Source of the DNA: JAGVPT01 sp964439265
GTDB lineage: Bacteria; Bacteroidota; Ignavibacteria; UBA10030; UBA8401
NCBI GenBank assembly: GCA_964439265.1
Contig: CAYTOA010000061.1
Location: 1 to 24,028, forward strand
Direction: 5' to 3'
Length of the DNA stretch: 24,028 nucleotides
The notes under the pieces were generated by a model. That model saw only the letters and a program-made list of their open reading frames with translations. It was not told the origin of the DNA and did not search any database. A program made the translations under genes and the position numbers. Of the stretch, positions 7,622 to 16,143 are shown one piece after another; position 1 is the first letter of the stretch; each line of letters begins with the position of its first letter.

Positions 7622-9295
7622 TTAGACTGCAACTCCGACTTTTGTTTTGAGAGGAACGCCCTTACTTCCGAGTTTGAGATACGAAAGACCTTTGAACGCG
7701 TCAACCTTCTGCGCGATATCGCCAAAAACATCATCTGAAGAATTGTATTTGAATTTTGCGCCCATCAGCGAGGCAAGGATGGTGACAATTTTCCACGAAG
7801 GGCGCGCATCGCGCCGCGGGCCTTTGCCCCAGCTGTCGTTCGGTGCGGCGAACTTATCCCAGCGGCTGGTCTCAAACCCGTCCAGCGCACGGTCCTGTTC
7901 GAGCGTCGTCACCGCAGGCCGGATACGCTGAACCCGTTCTTGAAAATTCGTCACCGTGCCGTTCTTTTCGGCGTAGGATGAACTGGCGAGGACGACATCG
8001 GCAAGGTCGGTCGTCGCGGACTCATTGGAGGCATGCACAGCAAAGAACTCGAGTTTGGAAAGTGCATCGGCGGCCTCGGGGCTGGCGGCGAAATTATCCT
8101 CAAGAGCATAGACAGCCTTGATTTTGCCTTCCTTAATTCCGCGGATGATTTCCTGGAAACCCATTCCCCCTTCACCCGGAACGACGCCGACCGCTTTCGC
8201 ACCGGTACTATTCGGCGTCTTGTCGGCCCTGATCAGAATTTTATCCTCTTCCCCTTCAACAATATGGTTCATGAAATCTATGTTCTTCGTCCCCAAAACC
8301 TCTTTTGCGAATCTCTGCATCGCAAAGTTGTCCTCGTTGGTAGCAAATGGAGAACCAAGAATCGCAATTTCCGATTTTTTGAACGATTTCAGTTCCGAGG
8401 CAACCTTTGCAATCGCCTCGTCCCAATCTACCTGGACCAACGATGCATCCCTCCGGACCAACGGCGCCTTAATGCGCGTCTCGGCGTTGACGGATTTAAA
8501 CGTGTCCATCCGTCCGTGGTCGCACATCCAGTAACTGTTGACGTCTTCGTTGCGCCGCGGTGTGAGGCGGAGTATCTCATTATTACGCACGCCGATCTCA
8601 ATATTGCAGCCGCGCGCGCATCCCTGGCATACGCTCTCGGTGAATGACATTTCCCATACGCGCGCCTTGAACCTGAAATCACGGTTCGTCAACGCGCCGA
8701 CGGGACAAATGTCGACGACATTCATCGAATACGGGTTATCTAGCGTTTCGCCCGGGAATGTTTCAATCACCGTATGGTCGCCTCGTTCGACAAATTGAAG
8801 CTGGTGTACTCCGGCAACTTCATCGCAGAATCGAATGCACCGCGAGCAGAGAATGCACCGTTCGGCGTCGAACATCACACGCGGACCTATCTCTACTCGC
8901 TTCGGTTTATGGACCTTGTCTTCTTGAAACCTGCTGTAACCGGCGCTGTGTTTATAAGCATAATCCTGAAGCTTGCACTCCCCCGCCTCGTCACAAATGG
9001 GGCAATCGAGCGGATGATTGATCAGAAGAAATTCCATGACCGCGCCGCGAGCATGAAGAACGCGGTCATTCTTTGTGTGGACGACCATCCCCTCCGCAAC
9101 CTGTGTCGAACATGCGATCGCCAGTTTCGGCATCTTCTCAACCTCTACCAGGCACATTCTGCAATTCCCCGAGACAGAAAGCTTCGGATGCCAGCAGAAA
9201 TGCGGAATCGAGATGCCGTTTTCTCGGGCGGCCTCTATGATCGTCCGCTTGTTGTCAACTTCGAACTGAGTTCCATCTATTGTAATTTTCGCCAT
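7622..9295 (-). CDS. nuoG: NADH-quinone oxidoreductase subunit G (short form)
   Basis: The protein begins with a 2Fe-2S ferredoxin domain (Cys 34, 45, 48, 62). Next come the His-ligated 4Fe-4S motif HPLDCPICDEAGEC (His 94, Cys 98, 101, 107) and a second 4Fe-4S set (Cys 147, 150, 153, 197). A molybdopterin-oxidoreductase 4Fe-4S domain follows, with CQGCARGC and a distant Cys (223, 226, 230, 258), the ligand pattern of the extra N7 cluster. The remaining ~300 residues are a shortened molybdopterin-oxidoreductase-like fold, so at 557 aa it is much smaller than the ~900-residue E. coli form. NuoG carries electrons from NuoF through the peripheral arm of complex I. No nuoE or nuoF precedes it here; an aminotransferase gene does, 46 bases upstream. 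Confidence 0.95.
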   Translation of the reverse strand: MAKITIDGTQFEVDNKRTIIEAARENGISIPHFCWHPKLSVSGNCRMCLVEVEKMPKLAIACSTQVAEGMVVHTKNDRVLHARGAVMEFLLINHPLDCPICDEAGECKLQDYAYKHSAGYSRFQEDKVHKPKRVEIGPRVMFDAERCILCSRCIRFCDEVAGVHQLQFVERGDHTVIETFPGETLDNPYSMNVVDICPVGALTNRDFRFKARVWEMSFTESVCQGCARGCNIEIGVRNNEILRLTPRRNEDVNSYWMCDHGRMDTFKSVNAETRIKAPLVRRDASLVQVDWDEAIAKVASELKSFKKSEIAILGSPFATNEDNFAMQRFAKEVLGTKNIDFMNHIVEGEEDKILIRADKTPNSTGAKAVGVVPGEGGMGFQEIIRGIKEGKIKAVYALEDNFAASPEAADALSKLEFFAVHASNESATTDLADVVLASSSYAEKNGTVTNFQERVQRIRPAVTTLEQDRALDGFETSRWDKFAAPNDSWGKGPRRDARPSWKIVTILASLMGAKFKYNSSDDVFGDIAQKVDAFKGLSYLKLGSKGVPLKTKVGVAV

Positions 9296-9341
9296 CGTGG
9301 TCTATGTATTGATCCCTGTTTATTCTAACTGCCCGTTATTA

Positions 9342-10787
9342 TCAGACGACTCTTTCTTCGATGTGCGCCGTTTTTTCCCAATACATCTCATGAAAGGCTT
9401 TCAGTTTCTCGGCAACCTCTTTGATTTCATCTCTCGGAGGAAGGAACGTCGTGCGAAAATGGAGCGTCCCGGCGACCTGCCCAAAACCAGAGCCCGGCAC
9501 AACGCAGATGCCGGTTTCTTCAAGGAGCGCAAGGCAGTACTCCGTGTCCCGCTTCGCTTCGTATTCTCGTTTCTGTTCGGCAGAAAGAGTCCGCAGATCT
9601 ACGTGCCGGTCGGGCGGAAGCTCAAACCTCACGAACGCGTACATCGCGCCGTCCGGCACCGTCACGGACATCCCCTTGATTTCATTTATCTGGCGGCCGA
9701 GGATCTCTGCCTTCAATTTCAATTCCGTATACACGGAGTTCAATTCACGAACATAAAGGTCGTAACTTTCTTCGTCCGGTTGAGGAGGAGAAACCATGAC
9801 GTAGGTCGCGAGCTGTCCGGGCACATTTGAACACAAGCTGATCGACTGCAGCTTGATCAGTTCCGAGAGAACGTCGTCCGGGACATTCCGGAACTCGGCA
9901 TATCCGCCGCGGTGACCGCACTCGCCGAGCAATCCTTTCGACACGGAATGAAAACTGATGAGCGAGATGTCTTTCTCCCCAACGTCGTTTAGTACCTTCG
10001 CGAATGAAAAAAACTTACATCCTTTGCCGTATACATTTTCTTGGTAGACTTCATCTGCCAAAATGGATAAATGATACTTGCGCGCAAAGCCGATGATCAT
10101 TTTGATGTTGTCGTACGAGAGGACGGCCCCTGTCGGGTTACCCGGGTTGATAACGGCAATCGCAACCGGATGTACTCCGGTCCTGATCGCTTCGGTAATG
10201 CTCTCCGTCAGCGCACTCTCGCTCAACTGCCAGCGATTCTGCTCATCAAGATAATAACCAATTTGCTTCCCCCCGTACAAGTCGATGGTAGCGCTGTAGA
10301 GGGGATACTGAGGGATAGGAATCATCACTCCGTCGTTGGAATTCCTCAGGAGCGCAAGCAATGCCGACTGAACTCCTTTGCTCGCGCCGTCCGTCAGTAT
10401 GATGTGCTCTTTATCCGCTGATATTCCATCCCTCCGTTGAATGAAATCAGCAACTGCTTTTCTAATAAAAGGAATACCTGCGCTCTGAGTATAAGCGCCG
10501 GTTCCGTGAGGATGCCGATCGAGAATTGATTTTGCCTTCTTCAAAACATCTGCCGGATACAGTCCTGCCGTTTCCTTGTGCCGCAGCAATTCGGGATATT
10601 CGACAAGACTCAAGATCTGGCGCAGATACGTGAGGGGCTGTTGCTTCAACGCCTGCGGGTTTCCGATGTTGCAATATATGACTTTCTTCCCCTGTTCCTC
10701 GAGCTGCTGAGCTCTGCCCACGATGGGTCCGCGCACTGCATACTCTGCAGTTAATAAGTCCGAATTCAGATCCCGAAGTGCAATCAT
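9342..10787 (-). CDS. Alanine-type aminotransferase (class I/II, PLP-dependent)
   Basis: The 481-residue protein is a fold-type I PLP enzyme closest in style to the long alanine aminotransferases shared with eukaryotes. Markers are NIGNPQALKQQPLTYLRQIL at the N-terminus, HPHGTGAYTQSAGIPFIRKA, NPGNPTG (214-220), LADEVYQENVY (Asp 245) and the lysine-containing SFHSVSKGLLGECGHRGGY (Schiff-base Lys 284). Expected reaction: alanine plus 2-oxoglutarate to pyruvate plus glutamate; glutamate:glyoxylate activity is an alternative in this family. It starts 22 bases after the M16 protease gene and ends 46 bases before nuoG, so it is probably in the same transcript, linking nitrogen/pyruvate metabolism with complex I only by position. 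Confidence 0.9.
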   Translation of the reverse strand: MIALRDLNSDLLTAEYAVRGPIVGRAQQLEEQGKKVIYCNIGNPQALKQQPLTYLRQILSLVEYPELLRHKETAGLYPADVLKKAKSILDRHPHGTGAYTQSAGIPFIRKAVADFIQRRDGISADKEHIILTDGASKGVQSALLALLRNSNDGVMIPIPQYPLYSATIDLYGGKQIGYYLDEQNRWQLSESALTESITEAIRTGVHPVAIAVINPGNPTGAVLSYDNIKMIIGFARKYHLSILADEVYQENVYGKGCKFFSFAKVLNDVGEKDISLISFHSVSKGLLGECGHRGGYAEFRNVPDDVLSELIKLQSISLCSNVPGQLATYVMVSPPQPDEESYDLYVRELNSVYTELKLKAEILGRQINEIKGMSVTVPDGAMYAFVRFELPPDRHVDLRTLSAEQKREYEAKRDTEYCLALLEETGICVVPGSGFGQVAGTLHFRTTFLPPRDEIKEVAEKLKAFHEMYWEKTAHIEERVV

Positions 10788-10808
10788 GATTCCTGTCCCG
10801 TAAAACCA

Positions 10809-12083
10809 TTAATTGTTCGTCGGTGAAAAAATAACTGTAGAAAACGAGTCCTCATTTATCAGCTGACGCGCAACTTCGGTAACGTCCTCGATAGTAACGG
10901 AATCGATTTCCCTTGAAATCGTCTCAAGCTCGGTGAACTCGCCGAAATATAATTCGCCCGTCCCCAACCGCATCATCCGCGCCGACGTGCTCTCGAGGCC
11001 TAGCAGCATGCTTCCTTTGAGCTGCGCTTTTGTGCGGTTCAACTCAGACTTGGGGATCGGCTTCGTTCTCAAGGAATGCAGCTCGGCGAAGACCAGGTCG
11101 AGCGCCTGCTGGATGTGCTTTTTGTCCGTGCCGAGATACACTCCAAACGATCCGGTGTCGCGCAGCATGTTCAGGAACGAATAGACCGAGTACGCGAAAC
11201 CGTACCGTTCGCGGATATTCTGGAATAACCTGGAACTCATGCCGTCGCCGAGCAGCGTGTTCATGACAAGCGACGGGAAACGGTGTTTGCTGTGAACGCT
11301 GTACCCGATCGTTCCCGTGCAAATGTGTGCCTGCTGGATGGGCTTTTCAAATTTTTGAGTTTGTTTCTTCACCCGCGATATCTTCGAGTGTTGAACCCTT
11401 GCGGAAGGCTTTCGATGGAGCGTGAAATACTTCTGCACCAAGGCTACGAATTTTGCGTGAGGAAAATTCCCTGCAGCCGCAATGACAATATTCCCTGCGT
11501 TGTAGCGTTCGCGCACATAGGCAATAAGGTCTCTCCTTTTGAACGAAGAAACATTCCGGGCAGAACCGAGCACCGGAAAGCGAAGAGTATGTCCAGAGTA
11601 AATATTGGTTTCAAAATAGTCGTGGATAAGGTCATCCGGATCGTCCTCGGCATTCTTCAATTCCTCGAGAACAACCAGCTTTTCTTTTTCGATCTCTTTT
11701 TCCGGAAACAGGGGAAATTGAACCAGATCGGAAAGTACGTCCACGGCAAGTTCTGTGAACTCGTCCAGAACACGCGCATAGTAGCACGTATGTTCCTTTG
11801 TCGTGAAGGCGTTCAAGTAGCCGCCGACCGATTCAAGGCTTCGCGCTATTTGCTGAGTGGACCGGTGTTCCGTCCCCTTAAACACCATGTGCTCGAGAAA
11901 ATGGGAAATACCATTCGTCAGTTCCGTCTCATTCCGTGAGCCCGTGTCGATCCAGACGCCGATGGAAATAGATTTTACGTGGGGAATTTCTTCGGTGACG
12001 ATCCTGATACCGTTGGTGAGAACAGTTTTTTGATATGCAGCGGGGACTTCTTTTGAAGAAAGTTTGTGAGATCTGTTTGGCAT
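10809..12083 (-). CDS. M16 family zinc metallopeptidase (processing-peptidase-like)
   Basis: The 424-residue protein has the inverted zinc motif HFLEH (61-65) with a downstream glutamate in VVLEELKNAEDDPDD (about 140), the catalytic set of pitrilysin/mitochondrial-processing-peptidase relatives. GVWIDTGSRNE and a C-terminal half containing RERYGFAYSVYSFLNM are also typical of the single-unit bacterial form (PqqL/YmxG-like). There is no signal peptide, so it is probably cytoplasmic. The physiological substrate is not predictable. It is the first gene of the minus-strand block. A Bacteroidota-type promoter lies at 12120-12150, giving a leader of about 30 bases, and no Shine-Dalgarno sequence is evident. 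Confidence 0.93.
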   Translation of the reverse strand: MPNRSHKLSSKEVPAAYQKTVLTNGIRIVTEEIPHVKSISIGVWIDTGSRNETELTNGISHFLEHMVFKGTEHRSTQQIARSLESVGGYLNAFTTKEHTCYYARVLDEFTELAVDVLSDLVQFPLFPEKEIEKEKLVVLEELKNAEDDPDDLIHDYFETNIYSGHTLRFPVLGSARNVSSFKRRDLIAYVRERYNAGNIVIAAAGNFPHAKFVALVQKYFTLHRKPSARVQHSKISRVKKQTQKFEKPIQQAHICTGTIGYSVHSKHRFPSLVMNTLLGDGMSSRLFQNIRERYGFAYSVYSFLNMLRDTGSFGVYLGTDKKHIQQALDLVFAELHSLRTKPIPKSELNRTKAQLKGSMLLGLESTSARMMRLGTGELYFGEFTELETISREIDSVTIEDVTEVARQLINEDSFSTVIFSPTNN

Positions 12084-12119
12084 TCGATTGACGGCATGAT
12101 GGCTGAACTTAAATCTCTA

Positions 12120-12150
12120 CAAATATAACCGAATTCCGGAAGATAATCAA
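12120..12150 (-). promoter_or_regulatory. Putative Bacteroidota-type promoter for the M16-aminotransferase-nuoGHI block
   Basis: On the minus strand a TTG (12150-12148) is followed after 20 bases by TATATTTG (12127-12120). This is a perfect match to the TAnnTTTG -7 element known from Bacteroidota primary sigma factors. Start of transcription would fall near 12113, about 30 bases before ATG 12083. Confidence 0.5.
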
Positions 12151-12270
12151 CCTTTTCGGGAAACTGTCGAATATCTATCCACATTATCCTCCCGGACATT
12201 TCGGCAAATTGCGATCTATTGAAGCGCGTGGCCAACGCGGCAATGAAATTTCGGATATCCCGCAGACTGC

Positions 12271-13359
12271 TCAAACCACAGCAGTGCGTACTGAATAAAT
12301 CGCCGGCAGCCAGTCAGCCAAAAGATGCCATGAATCTCCTTCGTTTCTGCTAAAAAGAATCTGGCCTCCGCTTGTGCCGACGTAGACTCCGCTTTTTTCG
12401 CATTGATCGGCGGCCATTCCCTGACGGTGAACATGCGCGTACATGTTCCGGGTCGGCAAACCCTTCGTCAATTTTTTCCACCGCCCGCCTTTATTCGTAC
12501 TCCGATACACACCGAATTTTCCGCCCACTGGTCCTCGAAATTCTGCCCCTTCCTCGGGAATTACATAAATCGTGTCGGGGTCGTGGGGATGAACCTGCAA
12601 CGGAAAACCAAACCGCGACGGCAATCCTTCGCTGATGTCTATCCAATCTTTTCCTTCGTTGTCGCTCCGGTATACGCCGCAGTGGTTCTGCTGGTACAGC
12701 ACATTCGGCTTTGACGGATTGAAATCGAGATGATGAGTGCACTGGCCGACGTCAGGATGTTTGTCCGGCAAAAAATCTGCCAGCACGCCTTTGTTCCTCG
12801 GCTCCCATGAACCGCCGCCGTCCTCGCTGCAGAAAACTCCGGCGGCAGAGATCCCCACGAACATCTTTTTGGCGTTGTTTGGATCGATACAAGAGCAATG
12901 CACCATTAGTCCGCCGGCGCCCGGCGTCCACCTTTGTCTTGTTGGATGATTCGTCAGACTTTCTATTTCCTTCCAACTCTTTCCGGCGTCGTCGGATCGA
13001 AACAACGCTCCGGGATCCACTCCCGCGTATAGAACATTTGGCTCGCTTTTTAATCCGGGAGAAATGTGCCACACACGAGCAACAGTCTTTCCGGATTTTT
13101 CATCGAATTTGATGCCCGAATCGGATTGTTTCCATGTCTTGCCGAAATCTCTGCTGACGTGGACATTCGGTCCCCACCAGTAAGAGTTTGCGCACGCGAA
13201 GAGTGTCGGATCTCCTCTCAGATCTAAAATCATTTCATTGACATCTGCACCTTTCAAGAGCGGTCCATTGATGCTCCATTTCTTCCGCCCTTCGTCGCTT
13301 GAAAAAATGAACGCCCCTTTGTGCGTTCCCACCAAAACAAAGACTTTCTTTTTGGCCAT
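12271..13359 (-). CDS. BNR/sialidase-fold repeat protein, cytoplasmic
   Basis: Start chosen at ATG 13359 (362 aa): it begins the conserved MAKKKVFVLVGTHKGAFIFS, has gggag upstream, and the longer frame adds an unlikely basic leader. The protein is made of BNR-type beta-propeller blades (VSRDFGKTWKQSDSG, RSDDAGKSWKEIESL, CSEDGGGSWEPRNKG, RSDNEGKDWIDISEGL, RSTNKGGRWKKLTKGL, FSRNEGDSWHLL). Databases usually call such proteins exo-alpha-sialidase or glycosyl hydrolase-like, but I see no convincing sialidase arginine triad, so an enzymatic role is not claimed. There is no signal peptide, unlike most propellers of this type. It lies 76 bases after the membrane protein gene, probably in the udk transcript. 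Confidence 0.75.
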   Translation of the reverse strand: MAKKKVFVLVGTHKGAFIFSSDEGRKKWSINGPLLKGADVNEMILDLRGDPTLFACANSYWWGPNVHVSRDFGKTWKQSDSGIKFDEKSGKTVARVWHISPGLKSEPNVLYAGVDPGALFRSDDAGKSWKEIESLTNHPTRQRWTPGAGGLMVHCSCIDPNNAKKMFVGISAAGVFCSEDGGGSWEPRNKGVLADFLPDKHPDVGQCTHHLDFNPSKPNVLYQQNHCGVYRSDNEGKDWIDISEGLPSRFGFPLQVHPHDPDTIYVIPEEGAEFRGPVGGKFGVYRSTNKGGRWKKLTKGLPTRNMYAHVHRQGMAADQCEKSGVYVGTSGGQILFSRNEGDSWHLLADWLPAIYSVRTAVV

Positions 13360-13435
13360 AGAATTCAACTCCCAAAATGTACATGCCGGTTTTGGATTGT
13401 GAAGAAGAGTTCTAGCTGATTCGATTGAATACGAT

Positions 13436-14212
13436 TTACGCCGATGGTGCCTTTGATTCTTTTGCGAGCTGATAGCGTTCGCCGAGCCACGCTCCGAAAA
13501 GCGTAAGCAAGAACCCTTCGACAACGCCGAATAGTATGTAGCCAGCCGGAACCGGCAACTGGATTCCATATTGGATGAACAACCAGTCTCCGATCACAGC
13601 AATTGCGCCGGCAACGGCCGGCTCTTTAAGCGTAACTCCCGGTGATTTGTAGCCTATGATAAATCCGAGAAGAACGAAACTCACTGAGAATGCGAGATGG
13701 ATAAGATTCAGATTGATGTTGAAGAGTGGAGCGAGGAGGAAGACGAATATTACGTTAAGCACCAATCCGAGAGCGAGGCCTGCGAAAACCCATTTCCATT
13801 GGAACCCGATTTCGTCTTTTGCATCTCTTTTCTCGAAGCTTCCCTGCAGTTTCTCTCCCATCCATGCTCCGGCTTGACAGAGAATTGCGCTGAACAGAAG
13901 AAGAAGCAGGAGCATCTGGGTGCTTTGCTCTGCGCCCCACGAAGTTGTGCTGAAAAGCACCCCAAAGACGAGCATCAATATTACACCGGCAAATAACGCC
14001 TCGCGAATAGTAACGCCGGGTGAAAAGTAGCCGACGACAGCGCCCGTCACGACGAAACCGATCAACACGACCAACGATTGGATCGCCGTGCTGTGAAATG
14101 TCGGAGCCACAATAAAGAACGAACCGCCGATGATGATGACCCCGGCTACGACGCCTATAGCGACCCATTTCCATTGAGTCGGTGCCGCAGTTTTCGTTAT
14201 CTCATCTGACAT
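13436..14212 (-). CDS. Integral membrane protein with two tandem homologous halves
   Basis: I do not recognise a named family. The 258 residues hold about eight hydrophobic segments in two similar halves offset by about 125 residues. Each half starts QWKW (13-16 and 138-141), contains GYFSPGVTIREALFAG (61-76) or GYKSPGVTLKEPAVAG (187-202), and ends GAWMGEKLQ (115-123) or GAWLGERYQ (240-248). The conserved SPGVT..E..vAG loop between helices is the obvious candidate functional site. The N-terminus is a short polar cytoplasmic-looking segment without a signal peptide. It begins 23 bases after udk and precedes the BNR protein by 76 bases. Confidence 0.8.
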   Translation of the reverse strand: MSDEITKTAAPTQWKWVAIGVVAGVIIIGGSFFIVAPTFHSTAIQSLVVLIGFVVTGAVVGYFSPGVTIREALFAGVILMLVFGVLFSTTSWGAEQSTQMLLLLLLFSAILCQAGAWMGEKLQGSFEKRDAKDEIGFQWKWVFAGLALGLVLNVIFVFLLAPLFNINLNLIHLAFSVSFVLLGFIIGYKSPGVTLKEPAVAGAIAVIGDWLFIQYGIQLPVPAGYILFGVVEGFLLTLFGAWLGERYQLAKESKAPSA

Positions 14213-14235
14213 AGGATTCTCCTTAATAAGTGATT

Positions 14236-14871
14236 TTAAGATAGATTATGTTTGTTTCGCAACATGGTTTCAATTTTTACCGCGATCATATCGATAGCAA
14301 CAAGATTATCGCCTCCACGAGGGACAATGATATCCGCCCAATGTTTGCTCGGCTCGACAAATTCAAGGTGCATTGGCTTGACCGTCGAGACATATTGGTT
14401 CATGACGGAATCGATTGACCGGCCGCGGTCCATGATGTCGCGCCGTATGCGGCGCAGCAAACGTTCGTCGGCATCCGTATCGACAAAAACCTTGATGTCC
14501 ATCAGATCCCGCAATTCCTTCTCCACAAAGATAAGGATGCCCTCGATAATGATGATATCTTTTGGAGCGAGCCGGCGGGAATCCTTCATCCGCGAATGCG
14601 TCGTGAAATTGTAGATCGGCTGGTCTACCGGATTTTCTTTCTTGAGCTCCCTGATGTGCCGTATCAACAACGACGTCTCCAGCGAATCCGGATGGTCGAA
14701 GTTGATCTTATCCGGAGTAAGACCCGGATATTCAGAAATGTCTTTGTAGTATGAGTCATGCTGGATAACCACGACATTGTCGTGCACCCGAAGTCGTTCA
14801 AGTATTTTTTGCGTGACGGTTGTCTTCCCCGAGCCAGTTCCGCCGGCGATTCCAATAACAAGGTGGTCCAT
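14236..14871 (-). CDS. udk: Uridine kinase
   Basis: ATG 14871 gives 211 aa starting MDHLVIGIAGGTGSGKTT, the family N-terminus, and is preferred over the longer frame from 14934, which would run through the promoter. The P-loop GGTGSGKT is at about 10-17. Further markers are QHDSYYKDISEYPG, FDHPDSLETSLLIRHI and VDTDADERLLRRIRRD, all typical of Udk. The enzyme phosphorylates uridine and cytidine in pyrimidine salvage in the cytoplasm. It is divergent from the glycosyltransferase operon; supplying UMP for UDP-sugars is a possible but unproven link. Confidence 0.95.
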   Translation of the reverse strand: MDHLVIGIAGGTGSGKTTVTQKILERLRVHDNVVVIQHDSYYKDISEYPGLTPDKINFDHPDSLETSLLIRHIRELKKENPVDQPIYNFTTHSRMKDSRRLAPKDIIIIEGILIFVEKELRDLMDIKVFVDTDADERLLRRIRRDIMDRGRSIDSVMNQYVSTVKPMHLEFVEPSKHWADIIVPRGGDNLVAIDMIAVKIETMLRNKHNLS

Positions 14872-14889
14872 CAGACATTCAGAAATTTT

Positions 14890-14921
14890 GAAAATATACT
14901 TTAAAACAGTCGCAGATGCAA
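14890..14921 (-). promoter_or_regulatory. Putative udk promoter (TTG-N20-TATATTTT)
   Basis: On the minus strand TTG (14921-14919) is followed after 20 bases by TATATTTTC (14898-14890), close to the Bacteroidota consensus. Predicted transcription start is 10-15 bases before ATG 14871, giving a very short leader. Confidence 0.45.
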
Positions 14922-14945
14922 GAAAATCGGCCATTCAAACATTCA

Positions 14946-14975
14946 TTGCATTGAAAGCGTGATTTGTGTATTTTC
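14946..14975 (+). promoter_or_regulatory. Putative promoter of the glycosyltransferase operon
   Basis: TTG at 14946-14948, a 20-base spacer, then TATTTTC at 14969-14975 repeats the spacing seen before udk and before the M16 gene. The -7 element is imperfect. The start of transcription would fall almost at ATG 14984, implying a leaderless or near-leaderless mRNA, and this argues against the upstream GTG at 14966 as start codon. Confidence 0.4.
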
Positions 14976-14983
14976 TTGATACT

Positions 14984-16117
14984 ATGAGCTTGGAAATTGT
15001 TTTGGACCTGCTGCTGTGCTGCCTTTACATATGCTACTTTGCCTTGAATTTCCTTGTGCTTCGCGGAATTAAAAATCTCATACTCGCCCAACGATCAACT
15101 TCTGCTGAAAAACCGCACATTTCGGTGGTCGTTGCCGCACGGAATGAAGAGTCGAACATTGGCCGCTGCATTCAATCGCTGGTCAATCAGAATTATCCTG
15201 TCAACCTGCTTGAAATTGTGGTTGCCGATGACCGCTCGACAGACGGAACCGCCTCGATCGTGAGGAACTATCAACAGCGTTATTCCTTTGTGAAACTGGT
15301 AACAGTGAAGAGTGTCCCATCCGACATGCCGCCGAAAAAAAACGCGCTGAACGAAGCGATCAAGGCGAGCGCTTTCGAAATTCTCGCGTTCACCGATGCC
15401 GACTGTACGGCTTCTCCCGATTGGCTTTTGTCGCTCGCCAAAGAATTTCTGCCGGAAGTCGGCTGCGTTGCCGGCTATTCCCCTCTCGAACAAAGTTTCC
15501 CCCCGGCGTTTCTCGCCCGATGGGCCGATTTCTTTCTCCGGTATATTGAAATCAAGAACTCCGTTCAAGCTTCCGCAGCGATTGGTTTGCATAATGCCTA
15601 TTTATGTACTGGACGAAATTTCGCGTACCGCAAATCGGTTTTCCATGACGTCGGCGGATATGAAAAGATAAAACACTCCGTCAGCGGCGATGACGACCTT
15701 TTCATCCAGCTTATTCAAAGAGAAACAGCGTGGAAGATTCGTTATATGACGTCGAAGGATAGCATTGTCGAGACACTCCCTCCCCCGTCGTTCGGCTCTT
15801 TTATAAGACAGCAGCGAAGACATTTTTCTGCTGCTGCGTACTATCCCCTCAGGATGAAGATCGTGTTCGGATTAGTTCATTCATTCAATGCGCTCGCGGT
15901 CCTCTTCCTCCTTATCGATCCTGTTATCGGTGCAGCGGCGTTGACTGCAAAATTCATAATCGACAGCTTGATCTTTTACAAAGGCTCAGCCATTTTTGGG
16001 GATTCCCGATTGCGGCGATCCGTCGTTCCTTTGGAACTTGTTTCTGTTATCTATAACTCCTGTATCGGCCCTCTCGGCTTTGTCGGGTCTATCAACTGGA
16101 AAGGAAGCAAATCATAG
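14984..16117 (+). CDS. Membrane GT2 family glycosyltransferase (first of three)
   Basis: The 377-residue protein has one N-terminal membrane helix (about 4-27) and a GT-A domain: ISVVVAARNEESNIGRCIQS, IVVADDRSTDGTA, metal-binding DAD in FTDADC (138-140), and GGYEKIKHSVSGDDDLF. Membrane helices follow (about 292-360) and the end is NWKGSKS. The QxxRW-type motif is altered to QQRRHF. The layout recalls processive or lipid-acceptor membrane GT2 enzymes such as CruC/CrtQ carotenoid glycosyltransferases and HpnI. The expected reaction is transfer of a nucleotide-sugar residue to a lipid-linked acceptor on the cytoplasmic face; the substrate is unknown. It is the first gene of the operon, transcribed away from udk. 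Confidence 0.88.
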   Translation: MSLEIVLDLLLCCLYICYFALNFLVLRGIKNLILAQRSTSAEKPHISVVVAARNEESNIGRCIQSLVNQNYPVNLLEIVVADDRSTDGTASIVRNYQQRYSFVKLVTVKSVPSDMPPKKNALNEAIKASAFEILAFTDADCTASPDWLLSLAKEFLPEVGCVAGYSPLEQSFPPAFLARWADFFLRYIEIKNSVQASAAIGLHNAYLCTGRNFAYRKSVFHDVGGYEKIKHSVSGDDDLFIQLIQRETAWKIRYMTSKDSIVETLPPPSFGSFIRQQRRHFSAAAYYPLRMKIVFGLVHSFNALAVLFLLIDPVIGAAALTAKFIIDSLIFYKGSAIFGDSRLRRSVVPLELVSVIYNSCIGPLGFVGSINWKGSKS

Positions 16118-16143
16118 AACCGGCTTTCAATAGAATTAGAAAC

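Noticed and set aside
8033..8647. 204-codon plus-strand frame inside nuoG
   Set aside because: It is antisense to a gene with complete iron-sulfur motifs; no domain of its own.
13360..13569. Longer N-terminus for the BNR protein (start at 13569)
   Set aside because: The added 70 residues are antisense-like, basic and overlap the upstream membrane protein gene; ATG 13359 has a gggag site.
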